Positions 1 to 8,920 of a stretch of 33,479 nt of DNA are shown piece after piece; the first letter of the stretch is position 1; every line of letters begins with the position of its first letter. The notes under the pieces are model-generated. The model made no database searches, had not been told where the DNA came from, and saw only the letters and a program-made list of their open reading frames with translations. The stretch comes from Xenorhabdus innexi (GTDB lineage Bacteria > Pseudomonadota > Gammaproteobacteria > Enterobacterales > Enterobacteriaceae): positions 1 to 33,479 of the forward strand of contig NZ_NIBU01000041.1 of assembly GCF_002632485.1 (NCBI RefSeq), in the 5' to 3' direction. The position numbers and the translations under genes are program-made.

Positions 1-368
1 TATGCCAGAACGCGTTCAAAACACCACAAAGAAAATCATGTAAAAACAAAACATTGGATGCGTGTTTTGAACGGCTTAATTCTTAAGAGCCTATCTATGA
101 TCCAGCTTATTAACGTCAGACATAAACACCTCACTTTATTATTCGTTATAAGGTTATTTCAGCCTACTGCTAACTAGCCCGTTAATATTACTGGGATCAG
201 GCTGCTATCTCTATTGAATAATCCGTAACAAAATGAATACACCTTAAAATAAGGCTGTGCATTATAAAATCTTCCTGTTAGTCGAATGCGTAATTCAGTG
301 AGGTGTATATTTGAAGCTTGGTGCTAATAAAAAAACCTAGTAGCCGAGGTTGGTGTTTAGTCATTTGA
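1..368. other. Intergenic/mobile-element flank, no gene seen
   Basis: I see no convincing coding region here. The one clear structure is a 12-bp perfect inverted repeat: positions 13-24 and 62-73 are reverse complements, separated by 37 bp. It could be a protein-binding site or a relic of a mobile-element end. The far end of the stretch holds the terminator of the small gene that follows on the minus strand. Confidence 0.5.
331..351 (-). terminator. Rho-independent terminator of the 76-aa membrane protein gene
   Basis: On the minus strand the 5-bp stem AACCT/AGGTT (plus positions 334-338 and 347-351) is followed at once by a run of T residues. It lies 18 bp beyond the stop codon of the small gene at 369-599. 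The stem is short, so its strength is uncertain. Confidence 0.5.
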
Positions 369-599
369 TTAAATTAAAAATTCAATATAAGGGAAAGCAA
401 CACCAGCAAACACTATAGAGGCCGAAATAATAAAGCAGAATAGAGATAATACTGCGTATAGAACTCTTTTAATTATTGTGTTTTCCTTAAAGATCATAAG
501 AGTGGAGTATATCCAACAAGGAATAAGCACAAACAAAAATAAGGAAAGTATTATCCAAAAATAAATCCTAAGTAAAATATATAATTGATACTCATCCAT
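369..599 (-). CDS. Small two-TM membrane protein, unknown
   Basis: This 76-residue protein is very hydrophobic. It has two predicted membrane spans, roughly residues 10-33 and 44-70, separated by a short basic loop containing FKENTIIKRV. There is no signal peptidase motif and I recognise no family. Support for a real gene is contextual: a GAGG ribosome-binding site lies just upstream of the ATG on the minus strand, and a hairpin with a T-run follows the stop. It sits in mobile-element debris, so it may be accessory cargo. Small proteins of this shape include toxin-immunity and phage membrane proteins, but nothing in the sequence selects one of these. Confidence 0.45.
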   Translation of the reverse strand: MDEYQLYILLRIYFWIILSLFLFVLIPCWIYSTLMIFKENTIIKRVLYAVLSLFCFIISASIVFAGVAFPYIEFLI

Positions 600-779
600 A
601 CATAGCCCTCATGATCCATTATAGACCTCAGAATATATCAGTAACTCCACCAGCTCACCACTACCTCAGGGCGCAAGCATACTTTTTTTCATCCCTATTG
701 AATGAAAAATCATGACATGATCAAATAAGTCTTATTTCTCTTGATATGGTCACATCAATATGATTGATAAGGAGATGAG

Positions 780-923
780 ATGAATTTCTTAGACAAGAAA
801 GAACTGGTTCAAAAAACCAAACTATCAATGAGTCAAGTAGACGGACTGAAGAAAGCCGGATTATTTCCGGCTCGATTTCACCGCAGGCCTCATCATCCTG
901 TTATTTTTTCTCTAACGCAATGA
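780..923 (+). pseudogene. AlpA-like phage/island regulator, truncated at an IS junction
   Basis: The ATG at 780 follows a strong ribosome-binding site (AAGGAGATGAG, 768-778). The reading frame starts with FLDKKELVQKTKLSMSQVDG followed by LKKAGLFPARFHRR. This matches the N-terminal DNA-binding helix-turn-helix of AlpA-type regulators, which have a FL-x-x-K-E-L-V-x-x-T-x-L-S start and a KAGxFP segment. AlpA proteins activate excision of cryptic prophages and islands and are usually about 65-75 aa. Here only 47 codons remain: the frame meets the transposase fragment at about 899-905 and stops at 921-923. It is therefore probably a disrupted gene and suggests that a prophage or genomic island once lay here. 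Confidence 0.6.
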
Positions 924-1122
924 TCTGGGCTTCTGTGAGGATAATGCCTTCCTTTTCCACTTTCGCTTCCAGTGCTGCCAGTCGCTTTTTAAAGTTTTCC
1001 AGATTATGCCGTAACCAAATGGAGCGAACGCCACTCCCAGAAACAAAAATACCCTGTTTACGTAATTCATTACTGGTACGTGCTTGACCATAATGACACA
1101 AGATTTGTTGCCGAAGATCCCA
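901..1122 (-). pseudogene. IS481-type transposase fragment
   Basis: The minus-strand frame reads GQARTSNELRKQGIFVSGSG, then VRSIWLRHNLENFKKRLAAL and EAKVEKEGIILTEAQ. I recognise this as the conserved helix-turn-helix segment of IS481-like integrase-core transposases. The DDE catalytic core is missing and the frame stops at 901-903, where it abuts the AlpA-like fragment. At its other end it meets an IS630-type fragment on the opposite strand. It is a dead internal fragment. The family name comes from memory of the motif. Confidence 0.55.
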
Positions 1123-1338
1123 AGGGGGGCAGTGATTGTGATGGATAATGCCTCTTTCCATAAACGGTGTGATACGCTACAAGCGATAGCCGATCACGGG
1201 TGTCAGTTAGAATGGCTTCCCCCTTACAGCCCAGATTTAAATCCTATCGAAAACAAATGGGCTGAAACAAAAACCACAAGAAGACGAGAACGATGCTCTA
1301 TTGATGAACTGTTTACAGAGCATGTAACCTATGTCTGA
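1084..1338 (+). pseudogene. IS630-family transposase C-terminal fragment
   Basis: The frame contains VIVMDNASFHK and LPPYSPDLNPIENKWAETK, the second Asp and the Glu region of the DDE catalytic core of IS630/Tc1-mariner transposases. Only about the last 80 residues are present; a complete protein is usually 300-350 aa. The N-terminal part is replaced by the IS481-type fragment, so this is a remnant. The open frame from 1084 is partly an artefact of the junction; recognisable IS630 sequence begins at about 1095. Confidence 0.7.
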
Positions 1339-1512
1339 TTATATTGATTCTGCTATAAAGGCCATCACGGTCTGAAACTTTATATAATTTATCGGTTGGT
1401 TTGAGGCTTTTGAGTTTGGTGTCTGTCAGCATAGCGGCATCCTTTTTGTCGGTTTGATACCGTCAAAAAATGTATGCAGGTACGGTGAGGCTTTATGAGA
1501 TCTGGAAAATAA

Positions 1513-1534
1513 AAGACCCTTAAATCAGGGTCTT
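1513..1534 (-). terminator. Terminator downstream of guaA
   Basis: An 8-bp perfect stem (AAGACCCT at 1513-1520, AGGGTCTT at 1527-1534) with a 6-nt loop lies about 45 bp beyond the guaA stop. It is flanked by A-rich sequence on the plus strand, giving T residues on the minus strand after the hairpin. Confidence 0.75.
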
Positions 1535-1580
1535 AATTAGGAAATCATGATGATTTGGTGAGGCTTGGGAAGACTTTAGA

Positions 1581-3158
1581 TCATTCCCACTCAATTGTTG
1601 CTGGTGGTTTACCGCTGATGTCATAGACCACACGCGATATCCCATTGACTTCATTAATTATTCTATTTGATACACGGCCAAGGAACTCATATGGCAGATG
1701 TGCCCAATGCGCGGTCATAAAGTCGATGGTTTCTACTGCACGCAAGGAGACAACCCAGTCATATTTACGTCCATCACCCATTACGCCAACGGAACGAACC
1801 GGCAGGAATACGGTAAATGCCTGACTGACCTTGTTATACAGATCTGCTTTGTGCAATTCTTCAATAAAGATGGCATCAGCACGACGCAGTAAGTCACAGT
1901 ATTCTTTCTTCACTTCGCCCAGTACGCGCACACCAAGACCCGGCCCCGGGAATGGATGACGGTACAGCATGTCATATGGCAGACCCAGTTCCAAACCGAT
2001 GCGACGTACTTCATCTTTGAACAACTCTTTCAGAGGTTCAACCAGACCCAGTGCCATATCTTCAGGTAAGCCACCCACATTGTGGTGAGATTTGATTACA
2101 TGTGCGTTACCGGTTGCAGATGCTGCTGATTCGATAACATCCGGGTAAATTGTGCCCTGTGCCAACCACTTAACCTGAGTTTGTTTTGCCGCTTCTTCGT
2201 CAAATACATCGATAAATACGTGGCCGATGGTTTTACGCTTGGCTTCAGGGTCATCAATTCCTGCCAGTGCAGAAAGGAAACGATCTTCGGCTTTCACATG
2301 GATAATATTCAGGTCAAATTTACCCTCGAACATTTCCATTACCTGATCAGCTTCATTTAAACGCAGCAGGCCATTGTCTACAAATACACAGGTCAGTTGT
2401 TTGCCAATTGCACGGTTCAGCAACAGCGCCGTTACTGAGGAGTCAACACCACCGGACAGAGCCAGAATAACTTTATCATCACCGATCTGGGCACGCAGGC
2501 GCTCTACGATATCTTCAATGATAGATGCTGGCGTCCACAGTGCTTCACATTGGCAAATATCCAGTACAAAGCGTTTCAGAATATTATGACCCTGATGAGT
2601 GTGAGTCACTTCAGGGTGGAACTGTACGCCATAAAAACGTTTTTCATCATTCGCCATAATAGCAAATGGGCAACTATCAGTGCTGGCTACAGTGGTGAAA
2701 CCTTCTGGAATAGCTGTGACCTTATCGCCATGGCTCATCCACACATCCAGTACTGGTGTACCTGATTCATTCAGTGCATCCTGAATGCCGCGGAATAGTT
2801 CACTTTCACCTTTGAGCTCAACCTGAGCGTAACCAAATTCACGCTCATTAGAGGTAGAAACTTCGCCACCCAATTGCATGGACATAGTTTGCATGCCATA
2901 GCAGACGCCCAATACTGGCACACCCGCGTTGAAAACATATTCTGGCGCACGTGGACTGTTGTTTTCAGTTGTGCTTTCCGGGCCACCAGAAAGAATGATG
3001 CCGTTCGGGTTAAATGCTCGGATTTGTTCTTCAGTGACATTCCATGTCCAAAGTTCACAATAAACACCGATTTCACGGATACGACGAGCAATAAGTTGCG
3101 TATATTGCGAGCCAAAATCAAGGATCAGAACGCGATGTTGATGGATATTAGTTGTCAT
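1581..3158 (-). CDS. guaA: GMP synthase (glutamine-hydrolysing)
   Basis: GuaA converts XMP to GMP using glutamine and ATP, the last step of GMP synthesis in the cytoplasm. The protein is 525 aa, the same length as in E. coli, if it starts at [10 protein letters not shown]. The frame stays open 20 codons further upstream, but those residues do not belong to the family. The N-terminal class I amidotransferase domain shows the catalytic Cys in [10 protein letters not shown] (Cys86) and its His/Glu pair in VQFHPEV. The ATP pyrophosphatase P-loop [11 protein letters not shown] and the C-terminal dimerisation domain ending KPPATIEWE follow. It lies 84 bp downstream of guaB and is almost certainly co-transcribed as guaBA. 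Confidence 0.98.
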   Translation of the reverse strand: MTTNIHQHRVLILDFGSQYTQLIARRIREIGVYCELWTWNVTEEQIRAFNPNGIILSGGPESTTENNSPRAPEYVFNAGVPVLGVCYGMQTMSMQLGGEVSTSNEREFGYAQVELKGESELFRGIQDALNESGTPVLDVWMSHGDKVTAIPEGFTTVASTDSCPFAIMANDEKRFYGVQFHPEVTHTHQGHNILKRFVLDICQCEALWTPASIIEDIVERLRAQIGDDKVILALSGGVDSSVTALLLNRAIGKQLTCVFVDNGLLRLNEADQVMEMFEGKFDLNIIHVKAEDRFLSALAGIDDPEAKRKTIGHVFIDVFDEEAAKQTQVKWLAQGTIYPDVIESAASATGNAHVIKSHHNVGGLPEDMALGLVEPLKELFKDEVRRIGLELGLPYDMLYRHPFPGPGLGVRVLGEVKKEYCDLLRRADAIFIEELHKADLYNKVSQAFTVFLPVRSVGVMGDGRKYDWVVSLRAVETIDFMTAHWAHLPYEFLGRVSNRIINEVNGISRVVYDISGKPPATIEWE

Positions 3159-3242
3159 TAGAGGTGAATTCCCAAAACAAGTGGCAATTAAAAAATAAAA
3201 AAAATCAGTGACCCGCAATTGCGAGCCACTGTGTAAAATAAA

Positions 3243-4709
3243 TTACAGACCTAAACGGTAGTTTGGTGATTCTTTCGTGATAGTCACATCGTGAACGTGG
3301 CTTTCCTGAATACCAGCGCCACTGATACGAACGAATTCTGCTTTAGTTCTCAGTTCGTCAATTGTCGCACAGCCTGTCAGACCCATACAGGAGCGTAGTC
3401 CGCCCATTTGTTGGTGAACGATGCTTTTCAACAATCCTTTATAAGCAACACGGCCTTCGATACCTTCCGGCACTAATTTGTCTGCTGCATTGTCAGTCTG
3501 GAAGTAACGATCAGAAGAGCCTTTAGACATTGCGCCCAGAGAACCCATTCCACGATAGGATTTGAATGAACGACCCTGATAGAGTTCGATTTCACCCGGA
3601 GATTCTTCTGTCCCTGCTAACATTGAACCGACCATCACACATGCAGCACCTGCAGCGATGGCCTTCGCGATGTCACCAGAGAAACGGATACCACCATCAG
3701 CAATGACTGGAATTCCTGTACCTTCCAGCGCTTCCACTGCATCGGCAATCGCTGTAATTTGTGGCACACCAACACCAGTTACGATACGGGTAGTACAGAT
3801 AGAACCCGGGCCGATACCGACTTTAACTGCATTAACTCCGGCTTCTACCAGTGCTTTTGCACCTTCACCCGTTGCTACGTTACCACCGATGATTTGCAGA
3901 TCAGGGTATTTAGCGCGAGTCTCACGAATACGCTGCAAGACACCTTCGGAGTGCCCGTGAGATGAGTCAATCAGCAATACGTCCACACCAGCGGCTACCA
4001 GTGCGTCAACACGCTCTTCATTGCCAGCACCAGCACCAACGGCAGCACCAACACGCAGACGACCCTGTTCATCTTTACAGGCATTTGGTTTACGTTCTGC
4101 TTTCTGAAAATCTTTCACTGTGATCATGCCGAGCAAATGGAAGTTATCATCAACTACCAATGCTTTCTCAACGCGTTTTTCGTGCATTTTCTGCAATACC
4201 ACGTCACGAGCTTCACCTTCTTTAACTGTCACCAGACGCTCTTTTGGCGTCATTACTGCGGTAACAGGCAGTTCCAGATCTGTGACAAAACGCACATCGC
4301 GGCCAGTGATAATACCTACCAGTTCGTTAGACTCTGTTACGACAGGATAGCCAGCAAAACCATTACGGGCAGTCAGTTCATTAACTTCACGCAGTGTAGT
4401 TTGCGGTGTGACAGTGACAGGATCGGTTACAACACCACTTTCGTGTTTTTTCACGCGACTGACTTCTTCAGCCTGACGCTCAATAGGCATATTCTTGTGA
4501 ATAAAACCAATTCCCCCTTCCTGTGCCAACGCGATAGCCAGAGAAGATTCCGTTACGGTATCCATTGCTGCCGAGAGCATAGGCACGTTCAGGCGGATAG
4601 TAGATGTTAATTGTGTGGACAAGTCTGCCGTGTTAGGCAGAACTGTAGAATGGGCAGGAACCAACAAAACGTCATCAAAGGTTAATGCTTCTTTTTTAAT
4701 TCGTAACAT
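3243..4709 (-). CDS. guaB: IMP dehydrogenase
   Basis: GuaB oxidises IMP to XMP with NAD+, the committed step to guanine nucleotides. With a start at [13 protein letters not shown] the protein is 488 aa, the E. coli length; an alternative ATG lies two codons upstream. A CBS-domain pair sits at about residues 93-205 ([38 protein letters not shown]) inside the TIM barrel. The active-site loop [13 protein letters not shown] carries the catalytic Cys, and the flap region contains [17 protein letters not shown]. It is the first gene of guaBA and is divergent from xseA. A candidate PurR box lies in the shared upstream region. Confidence 0.98.
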   Translation of the reverse strand: MLRIKKEALTFDDVLLVPAHSTVLPNTADLSTQLTSTIRLNVPMLSAAMDTVTESSLAIALAQEGGIGFIHKNMPIERQAEEVSRVKKHESGVVTDPVTVTPQTTLREVNELTARNGFAGYPVVTESNELVGIITGRDVRFVTDLELPVTAVMTPKERLVTVKEGEARDVVLQKMHEKRVEKALVVDDNFHLLGMITVKDFQKAERKPNACKDEQGRLRVGAAVGAGAGNEERVDALVAAGVDVLLIDSSHGHSEGVLQRIRETRAKYPDLQIIGGNVATGEGAKALVEAGVNAVKVGIGPGSICTTRIVTGVGVPQITAIADAVEALEGTGIPVIADGGIRFSGDIAKAIAAGAACVMVGSMLAGTEESPGEIELYQGRSFKSYRGMGSLGAMSKGSSDRYFQTDNAADKLVPEGIEGRVAYKGLLKSIVHQQMGGLRSCMGLTGCATIDELRTKAEFVRISGAGIQESHVHDVTITKESPNYRLGL

Positions 4710-4775
4710 GAGCAATATCTCACCAAGCTATGGGGCGTCAATAAGGGATAAAATATTGCCGCGGCATTATACAGG

Positions 4776-4791
4776 CCGTAATCGGTTGCCT
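4776..4791 (-). promoter_or_regulatory. Candidate PurR operator of guaBA
   Basis: On the minus strand AGGCAACCGATTACGG matches the PurR consensus ACGCAAACGTTTGCGT at 11 of 16 positions by eye, including the central CG and the CAA arm. It lies about 70 bp upstream of guaB. PurR control of guaBA is established in E. coli; its presence here is inferred from the match. Confidence 0.45.
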
Positions 4792-4883
4792 CCAGCATTT
4801 TCTGAAAAAATTTCTTGATTAGTGGTAGCGAGCAGTTATCATCAATCAATTAAGTCCTTGTTTTAAAATTTGATCTGGCTCAC

Positions 4884-6245
4884 ATGTCACTACCAATCAA
4901 CACTGGAATTTTTTCTGTTAGTCGTCTGAATCAGACGGTTCGTCAGCTATTAGAACTGGAAATGGGCAAAATTTGGCTGAGTGCTGAAATTTCTAATTTT
5001 TCCCAGCCTTCATCCGGTCATTGGTATTTCACGCTGAAAGATGAACGGGCGCAAATTAAGGCTGCGATGTTTCGTGGTCATAATGTGCGGGCAACATTTC
5101 GTCCACAAAACGGTCAGCAGGTGTTGGTTCGAGCACAGATTACTCTGTATGAACCACGCGGTGATTATCAATTGATAGTAGAAAGTATCCAGCCCGCCGG
5201 TGATGGGTTGCTACAACAACAATTTGAAGTATTAAAACAAAAACTCACCGCAGAAGGACTGTTTGAGCAAATCCATAAAAAAACACTCCCTTCACCTGCA
5301 AAACGCCTCGGTGTGATTACTTCCGCCAGTGGTGCCGCGTTACACGATGTTCTGAACATTCTGAAACGCCGCGATCCTTCTCTGCCAATTATTATTTATC
5401 CTACTGCCGTTCAGGGAGCAGAGGCACCACTACAAATTATCCGGGCTATTGAGCTGGCGAATACCCGACAGGAATGTGATGTTTTAATTGTCGGACGTGG
5501 CGGTGGTTCGCTGGAGGATTTATGGTGTTTCAATGATGAACAGGTGGCACGGGCAATATTTCAGAGCCAAATCCCTGTCGTCAGTGCCGTCGGGCATGAG
5601 ACTGATGTCACCATCGCAGATTTCGTCGCTGATCTGCGTGCTCCGACTCCTTCGGCAGCGGCTGAGTTAGTCAGCAGAAATCAAATTGAGCTGTTGAGAC
5701 AAATTCAGTCCCTGCAACAACGCCTCGAAATGGCAATGGATTACTTTTTTGCCCAAAAGCAGCGTATCTTTAATGGGTTATATCATCGTCTCCAGCAACA
5801 AAGCCCGGATTTACGGCTGGCTCGTCAACAGAATCGCTTATCTGAATTACGCCAGAAATTAATAGATGGTTTATTACATCATTTAAAACAAAATTCAGTT
5901 GGCTATGAAAAATTAAATCAACGGCTGTTACAGCACAATCCTGAGCAGGAAATACGACATTATAGCCAATATATTCAACAGATTGATTTCCGCTTAAAAC
6001 AGGCCATTGAAAGGCAATTATCCCGTTATAAAGAGAAATTTGCCGTTTCCTGTTCACGCATGGAAGCAGTCAGCCCACTGGCAACACTGAGCCGTGGTTA
6101 TAGTATCAGTGAAACTCCTGATGGAAAGTTACTGAAGCAAGTGAAACAGGTAAAAGTTGGTGATCCACTGCGGACACGGGTGCAGGATGGCTGGGTTGAG
6201 AGTCAGGTGACTCAGGTTCAGAAAATCAGCAAAATAAAAAAATAA
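4884..6245 (+). CDS. xseA: Exodeoxyribonuclease VII large subunit
   Basis: XseA is the large subunit of exonuclease VII, which degrades single-stranded DNA from both ends together with several XseB subunits. At 453 aa it matches the family (456 in E. coli). An N-terminal OB-fold covers about residues 1-105 ([30 protein letters not shown]). The catalytic domain shows [38 protein letters not shown] and [21 protein letters not shown] long helical, coiled-coil region follows at about residues 265-385. The C-terminal segment [20 protein letters not shown] is the part duplicated twice downstream. The gene is divergent from guaBA and ends at a terminator bordering the accessory island. Confidence 0.97.
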   Translation: MSLPINTGIFSVSRLNQTVRQLLELEMGKIWLSAEISNFSQPSSGHWYFTLKDERAQIKAAMFRGHNVRATFRPQNGQQVLVRAQITLYEPRGDYQLIVESIQPAGDGLLQQQFEVLKQKLTAEGLFEQIHKKTLPSPAKRLGVITSASGAALHDVLNILKRRDPSLPIIIYPTAVQGAEAPLQIIRAIELANTRQECDVLIVGRGGGSLEDLWCFNDEQVARAIFQSQIPVVSAVGHETDVTIADFVADLRAPTPSAAAELVSRNQIELLRQIQSLQQRLEMAMDYFFAQKQRIFNGLYHRLQQQSPDLRLARQQNRLSELRQKLIDGLLHHLKQNSVGYEKLNQRLLQHNPEQEIRHYSQYIQQIDFRLKQAIERQLSRYKEKFAVSCSRMEAVSPLATLSRGYSISETPDGKLLKQVKQVKVGDPLRTRVQDGWVESQVTQVQKISKIKK

Positions 6246-6274
6246 ATTTTCATATATAATTTTCAAATTAATAA

Positions 6275-6299
6275 GAGGGTTATATTAAAAATAACCCTC
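6275..6299 (+). terminator. xseA terminator
   Basis: A perfect 9-bp stem (GAGGGTTAT at 6275-6283, ATAACCCTC at 6291-6299) has a 7-nt loop and a T-rich tail after about 9 nt. It follows the xseA stop by 30 bp. The same hairpin is kept in the second xseA copy at 7701-7725. Confidence 0.8.
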
Positions 6300-6512
6300 A
6301 CAGTTATATTTTTTCCATTTAATGGCTTGATGGATGGTATTCTTATCCTATAATTAATTATAAGATGAAATTACATTAATAAATAACGGTAATCTTGTCT
6401 TGCAGACAATTAATTTTATGCTTTTTAATCTAAAATTATTTTATTACTTTGGAATTAGTGTTCAACCACTAATCCACAAATACTACACACAGCATTAAAT
6501 AGTGAGGCTTTT

Positions 6513-6743
6513 ATGAATGATGTAACAGTTAAAACACAAGTTGGTATTGATAAAGAAACGTTGGATCAGATAGAAAAATGCTTACTTAGCTTAGTTGATT
6601 TAGTTATTAAAATAGACCACGCGTTAGTTAGTGGTAATGTTATTACTAATTACACTGCCAACATTATCAATGTTTCCGTAAAAGATTTAGTCACTCTGAC
6701 AAACGATATTCTTAACGCTGTATACACTCAAAAAAAAGATTAG
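6513..6743 (+). CDS. Small helical protein, cassette 1 (member A)
   Basis: A 76-aa protein of unknown function. It has no signal peptide. Apart from a polar N-terminus it is an almost continuous amphipathic helical pattern (LDQIEKCLLSLVDLVIKIDH, then VKDLVTLTNDILNAV) and ends with a charged KKD tail. A GTGAGG ribosome-binding site precedes the ATG. The leader ACTACACACAGCATTAAATA recurs in similar form before the gene at 8087, which ties the cassettes together. It is the first gene after xseA and 11 bp from the next gene, so the two are likely co-transcribed. It is only weakly similar to the FW-motif members, and membership is tentative. The sequence is AT-rich compared with xseA. Confidence 0.65.
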   Translation: MNDVTVKTQVGIDKETLDQIEKCLLSLVDLVIKIDHALVSGNVITNYTANIINVSVKDLVTLTNDILNAVYTQKKD

Positions 6744-6754
6744 GAGATTAAATT

Positions 6755-6967
6755 ATGGTGGAATTAACTGACACAGAAAAATACGCTTTACCTTCTGATG
6801 AAAAAACAGCTCTCAATAATGCAATTCGCGATTTTCAAACGAAAATTGATAATGTAATATTTTTACTTTATGAAAGAGGTATAATAGGTAATATTGCAAA
6901 AATAATTATATTATTTTTTGTAGATACATTTCTAGGGAATGTTCCAAGCGTTATTAATCAGCTATGA
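6755..6967 (+). CDS. Small hydrophobic helical protein, cassette 1 (member B)
   Basis: A 70-aa protein of unknown function, starting 11 bp after the previous stop with the ribosome-binding site TAGGAGATTAAATT. A polar N-terminal third (TDTEKYALPSDEKTALNNAI) leads into a strongly hydrophobic segment, IAKIIILFFVDTFLG, that could enter a membrane. RGIIGNIAKII resembles the LGIIS turn in members C and G. No export signal is visible. It resembles its neighbours in size, order and composition but not in clear residue identity. Confidence 0.6.
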   Translation: MVELTDTEKYALPSDEKTALNNAIRDFQTKIDNVIFLLYERGIIGNIAKIIILFFVDTFLGNVPSVINQL

Positions 6968-7092
6968 TATTTCAATACCTGAGTGTTATTTTTAAATAAA
7001 CTTAATTTTAACCAGCAAAATTTCATAAAAATTCTGTGGATTTTACTTTTTTTTCAATAAACAAATCCACCTTTTAAATAGGTAGAATCATA

Positions 7093-7302
7093 ATGATAGA
7101 GGAACTAGATAAAACACCAAGCGAATTCATTAACAATGAAGTAAAAGAAGATATAAAAAATATCATTTTTTCTTTTAGCTCATTAATTGTAAATATAATT
7201 ACCATACTTTCAAATTTAGGTATAATTTCACACAGCATGTCCCTTGCGATAAAATGGGCTATAATAACTTCCTTCGCTAGCATCGCAGAAATGATTGAAT
7301 AA
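7093..7302 (+). CDS. Small helical protein, cassette 1 (member C)
   Basis: A 69-aa protein of unknown function. The segment SSLIVNIITILSNLGIIS, followed by HSMSLAIKWAI, aligns well with the product at 8921 (SNLIKNIISALNKLGIIS, then YDLSFKIKMIL), so these two are homologous by eye. The N-terminus is acidic and polar (IEELDKTPSEFINNEVKEDI); the rest is hydrophobic amphipathic helix broken by a turn at LGIIS. The ribosome-binding site is weak (TAGGTAGAATCATA) and 125 bp separate it from the previous gene. A frame on the opposite strand also spans this region but lacks family similarity. Confidence 0.65.
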   Translation: MIEELDKTPSEFINNEVKEDIKNIIFSFSSLIVNIITILSNLGIISHSMSLAIKWAIITSFASIAEMIE

Positions 7303-7394
7303 AACACCCATGCCAAAAAATTCAACGCTACATTATAAACCACTCCAGCATATTAGTCAGAGTGGTTTATATATCTGTATTTTAAGCTACATTC

Positions 7395-7790
7395 ATATTC
7401 CAATGAAATTAATTTTCGCTTAAAGCCAGCAATTGAAAGGCAATTATCCCGTTATAAAGAGAAATTTGCCGCTTCCTGTCCACGCATGGAAGCAGTCAGC
7501 CCACTGGCAACATTGAGCCGTGGTTATAGTATCAGTGAAACTCCTGATGGAAAGTTACTGAAGCAAGTGAAACAGGTAAAAGTTGGTGATCCACTGCGGA
7601 CACGGGTGCAGGATGGCTGGGTTGGGAGTCAGGTGACTCAGATTCAGAAAATCAGCAAAAGAAAAAAATAAATTTTCATATATAATTTTTAAATTAATAA
7701 GAGGGTTATATTAAAAACAACCCTCACAATTATATTTTTTCCATTTAATGACTTGATGGATGAGATCTTTATTCTACACTTAATTACATA
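7395..7790 (+). pseudogene. Second copy of the xseA 3' end with terminator
   Basis: From about 7408 the sequence repeats xseA 5981-6245 and its downstream flank to about 6360, including the terminator hairpin. By eye there are about ten substitutions over 330 bp. The frame is open to the stop at 7669-7671 and gives the last 80-90 residues of XseA, without the OB-fold or catalytic domain. Of six coding differences from xseA that I can count, five change the amino acid (V to A, S to P, E to G, V to I, I to R), which fits loss of constraint. It is a displaced gene end marking the start of cassette 2. Confidence 0.9.
7701..7725 (+). terminator. Duplicated xseA terminator
   Basis: The stem GAGGGTT/AACCCTC (7701-7707 and 7719-7725) is the counterpart of the hairpin at 6275-6299, with a T-rich tail after it. 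It would stop transcripts from cassette 1 before cassette 2. Confidence 0.65.
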
Positions 7791-8086
7791 AAGACATTAT
7801 TTACATTATTAATATATGCATATTCCAAATGCACTACATTTTAAATGCTTTGACATAATAATATATTAAAACAGCAAGTTACAATGAATTATTTAAACTA
7901 ATCCACAAAGATTAATAATTTATGTTTTTATCGCTAAGAAAGCACCAGATATCTAATATAAAACATACATATCGTGAGATGATGATTTTTCATAGAGCTA
8001 CTACTTTTTATTTATCTACTACATTATAGCTCTTTCATTATTAACCAGAAGTACCACACACAACATTAATTAATAGTGAGAATATT
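7791..8086. other. AT-rich leader of cassette 2
   Basis: No coding region is seen. The stretch is strongly AT-rich and probably contains the promoter of the gene at 8087. ACTAATCCACAAAGATT (about 7898-7914) and TACCACACACAACATTAATT (about 8051-8070) resemble segments in the leader of the gene at 6513, which suggests a shared promoter or leader. Confidence 0.4.
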
Positions 8087-8323
8087 ATGAGTGAATTAAA
8101 CACAAAAGAATTAAAAAAAACAACCATTCCAGATGCATTTTGGGATGATATAGAAGGTGCTACTAAGGGAGTAAAAGAGATACTTCAGTATATATTTCTT
8201 GCAGTACAAGCTGCCGAAAAACTACCTAAAGATACAGTAGATCAAATAAATTATGCCTTAGAGGAAATCTATAAGGCTACTATTAACATTCTAGAGAAAC
8301 AAAAAGAAAAACACCTTATCTAA
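8087..8323 (+). CDS. Small helical FW-motif protein, cassette 2 (member D)
   Basis: A 78-aa protein of unknown function. The N-terminal motif IPDAFWDDIEGA matches LPESFWNYI and PNNEFWDSLERI in the next two genes, giving a family signature P-x(1-2)-x-F-W-[DN]-x-[IL]. A long helix follows (GVKEILQYIFLAVQAAEKLP, then VDQINYALEEIYKATINILE) and ends in a charged KQKEKHLI tail. It is more charged and less hydrophobic than the others, and more likely a soluble helical hairpin. The ribosome-binding site is TAGTGAGAATATT, with the same leader type as the gene at 6513. Confidence 0.65.
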   Translation: MSELNTKELKKTTIPDAFWDDIEGATKGVKEILQYIFLAVQAAEKLPKDTVDQINYALEEIYKATINILEKQKEKHLI

Positions 8324-8451
8324 AATAATCTAAAAGTAAGTGGTTCATAAAAAACTGTTTTAACTGATTCTATAATTTATATTTATAGATAATTATACGC
8401 TCAACACATAATCATTAAATATTACTACTCCTGAAAAATAGCGAGGAAATT

Positions 8452-8685
8452 ATGAATGAATTCTCATAGTTAAATGAAGAAGAAGTTTTACCTGAATCCT
8501 TTTGGAACTATATAATAAGTATTAATAGCGCTCTTGAAAATGTACTATTGAATATATTTAGTGCATTGACTGATATAAAAGTTTTATCTTCAAGCCTTAA
8601 CAATTTAATAGGAACAGGAATATCAGCACTTATTGCTTTATTCAAAGCTGCTATACAAATTACAAAGTATTTCGTACAAGGCTAA
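8452..8685 (+). pseudogene. FW-motif small protein with amber codon 6 (member F)
   Basis: A GCGAGG ribosome-binding site precedes the ATG at 8452. The frame reads MNEFS, then TAG at 8467-8469, then continues open for 71 codons to 8685. The downstream part is a clear family member: LPESFWNYIISINSALENVL, then LNIFSALTDIKVLSSSL and a hydrophobic C-terminal half. Apart from the amber codon it is intact, so the loss is either recent or bypassed by suppression or re-initiation. No good alternative start codon is evident before the FW motif. Confidence 0.7.
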
Positions 8686-8837
8686 AAAACCATGAAATAC
8701 TTAATAATTATCAAAATTAATGAAAATAAAAACTCTAATATTATAGATAACTATACGCTAATAAGAACAAGTTAAACCAATGCAGATATAAGCTTAAAGT
8801 TTACTCACTCAACATGTTTATGAACATATAATATAAA

Positions 8838-8877
8838 TTAATTAACCAATTTAGAGAAATCCAAAGTGGTTAATTAA
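8838..8877. promoter_or_regulatory. 11-bp dyad upstream of member G
   Basis: TTAATTAACCA at 8838-8848 and TGGTTAATTAA at 8867-8877 are perfect reverse complements with an 18-nt spacer, ending 43 bp before the ATG at 8921. It could be an operator, an mRNA leader hairpin or an attenuating hairpin. There is no T-run directly after it. Confidence 0.4.
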
Positions 8878-8920
8878 CAATGTAATTTCCAGTAAAATAA
8901 AAATACCTGAGGAATTAACC

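Noticed and set aside
4137-4610. 157-aa frame on the plus strand inside guaB
   Set aside because: Antisense shadow of a highly conserved gene, with shadow-like composition rich in Cys, His and Phe.
7074-7343. 89-aa minus-strand frame opposite member C
   Set aside because: The plus-strand frame has homology to the product at 8921; the minus frame is its mirror with no family similarity.
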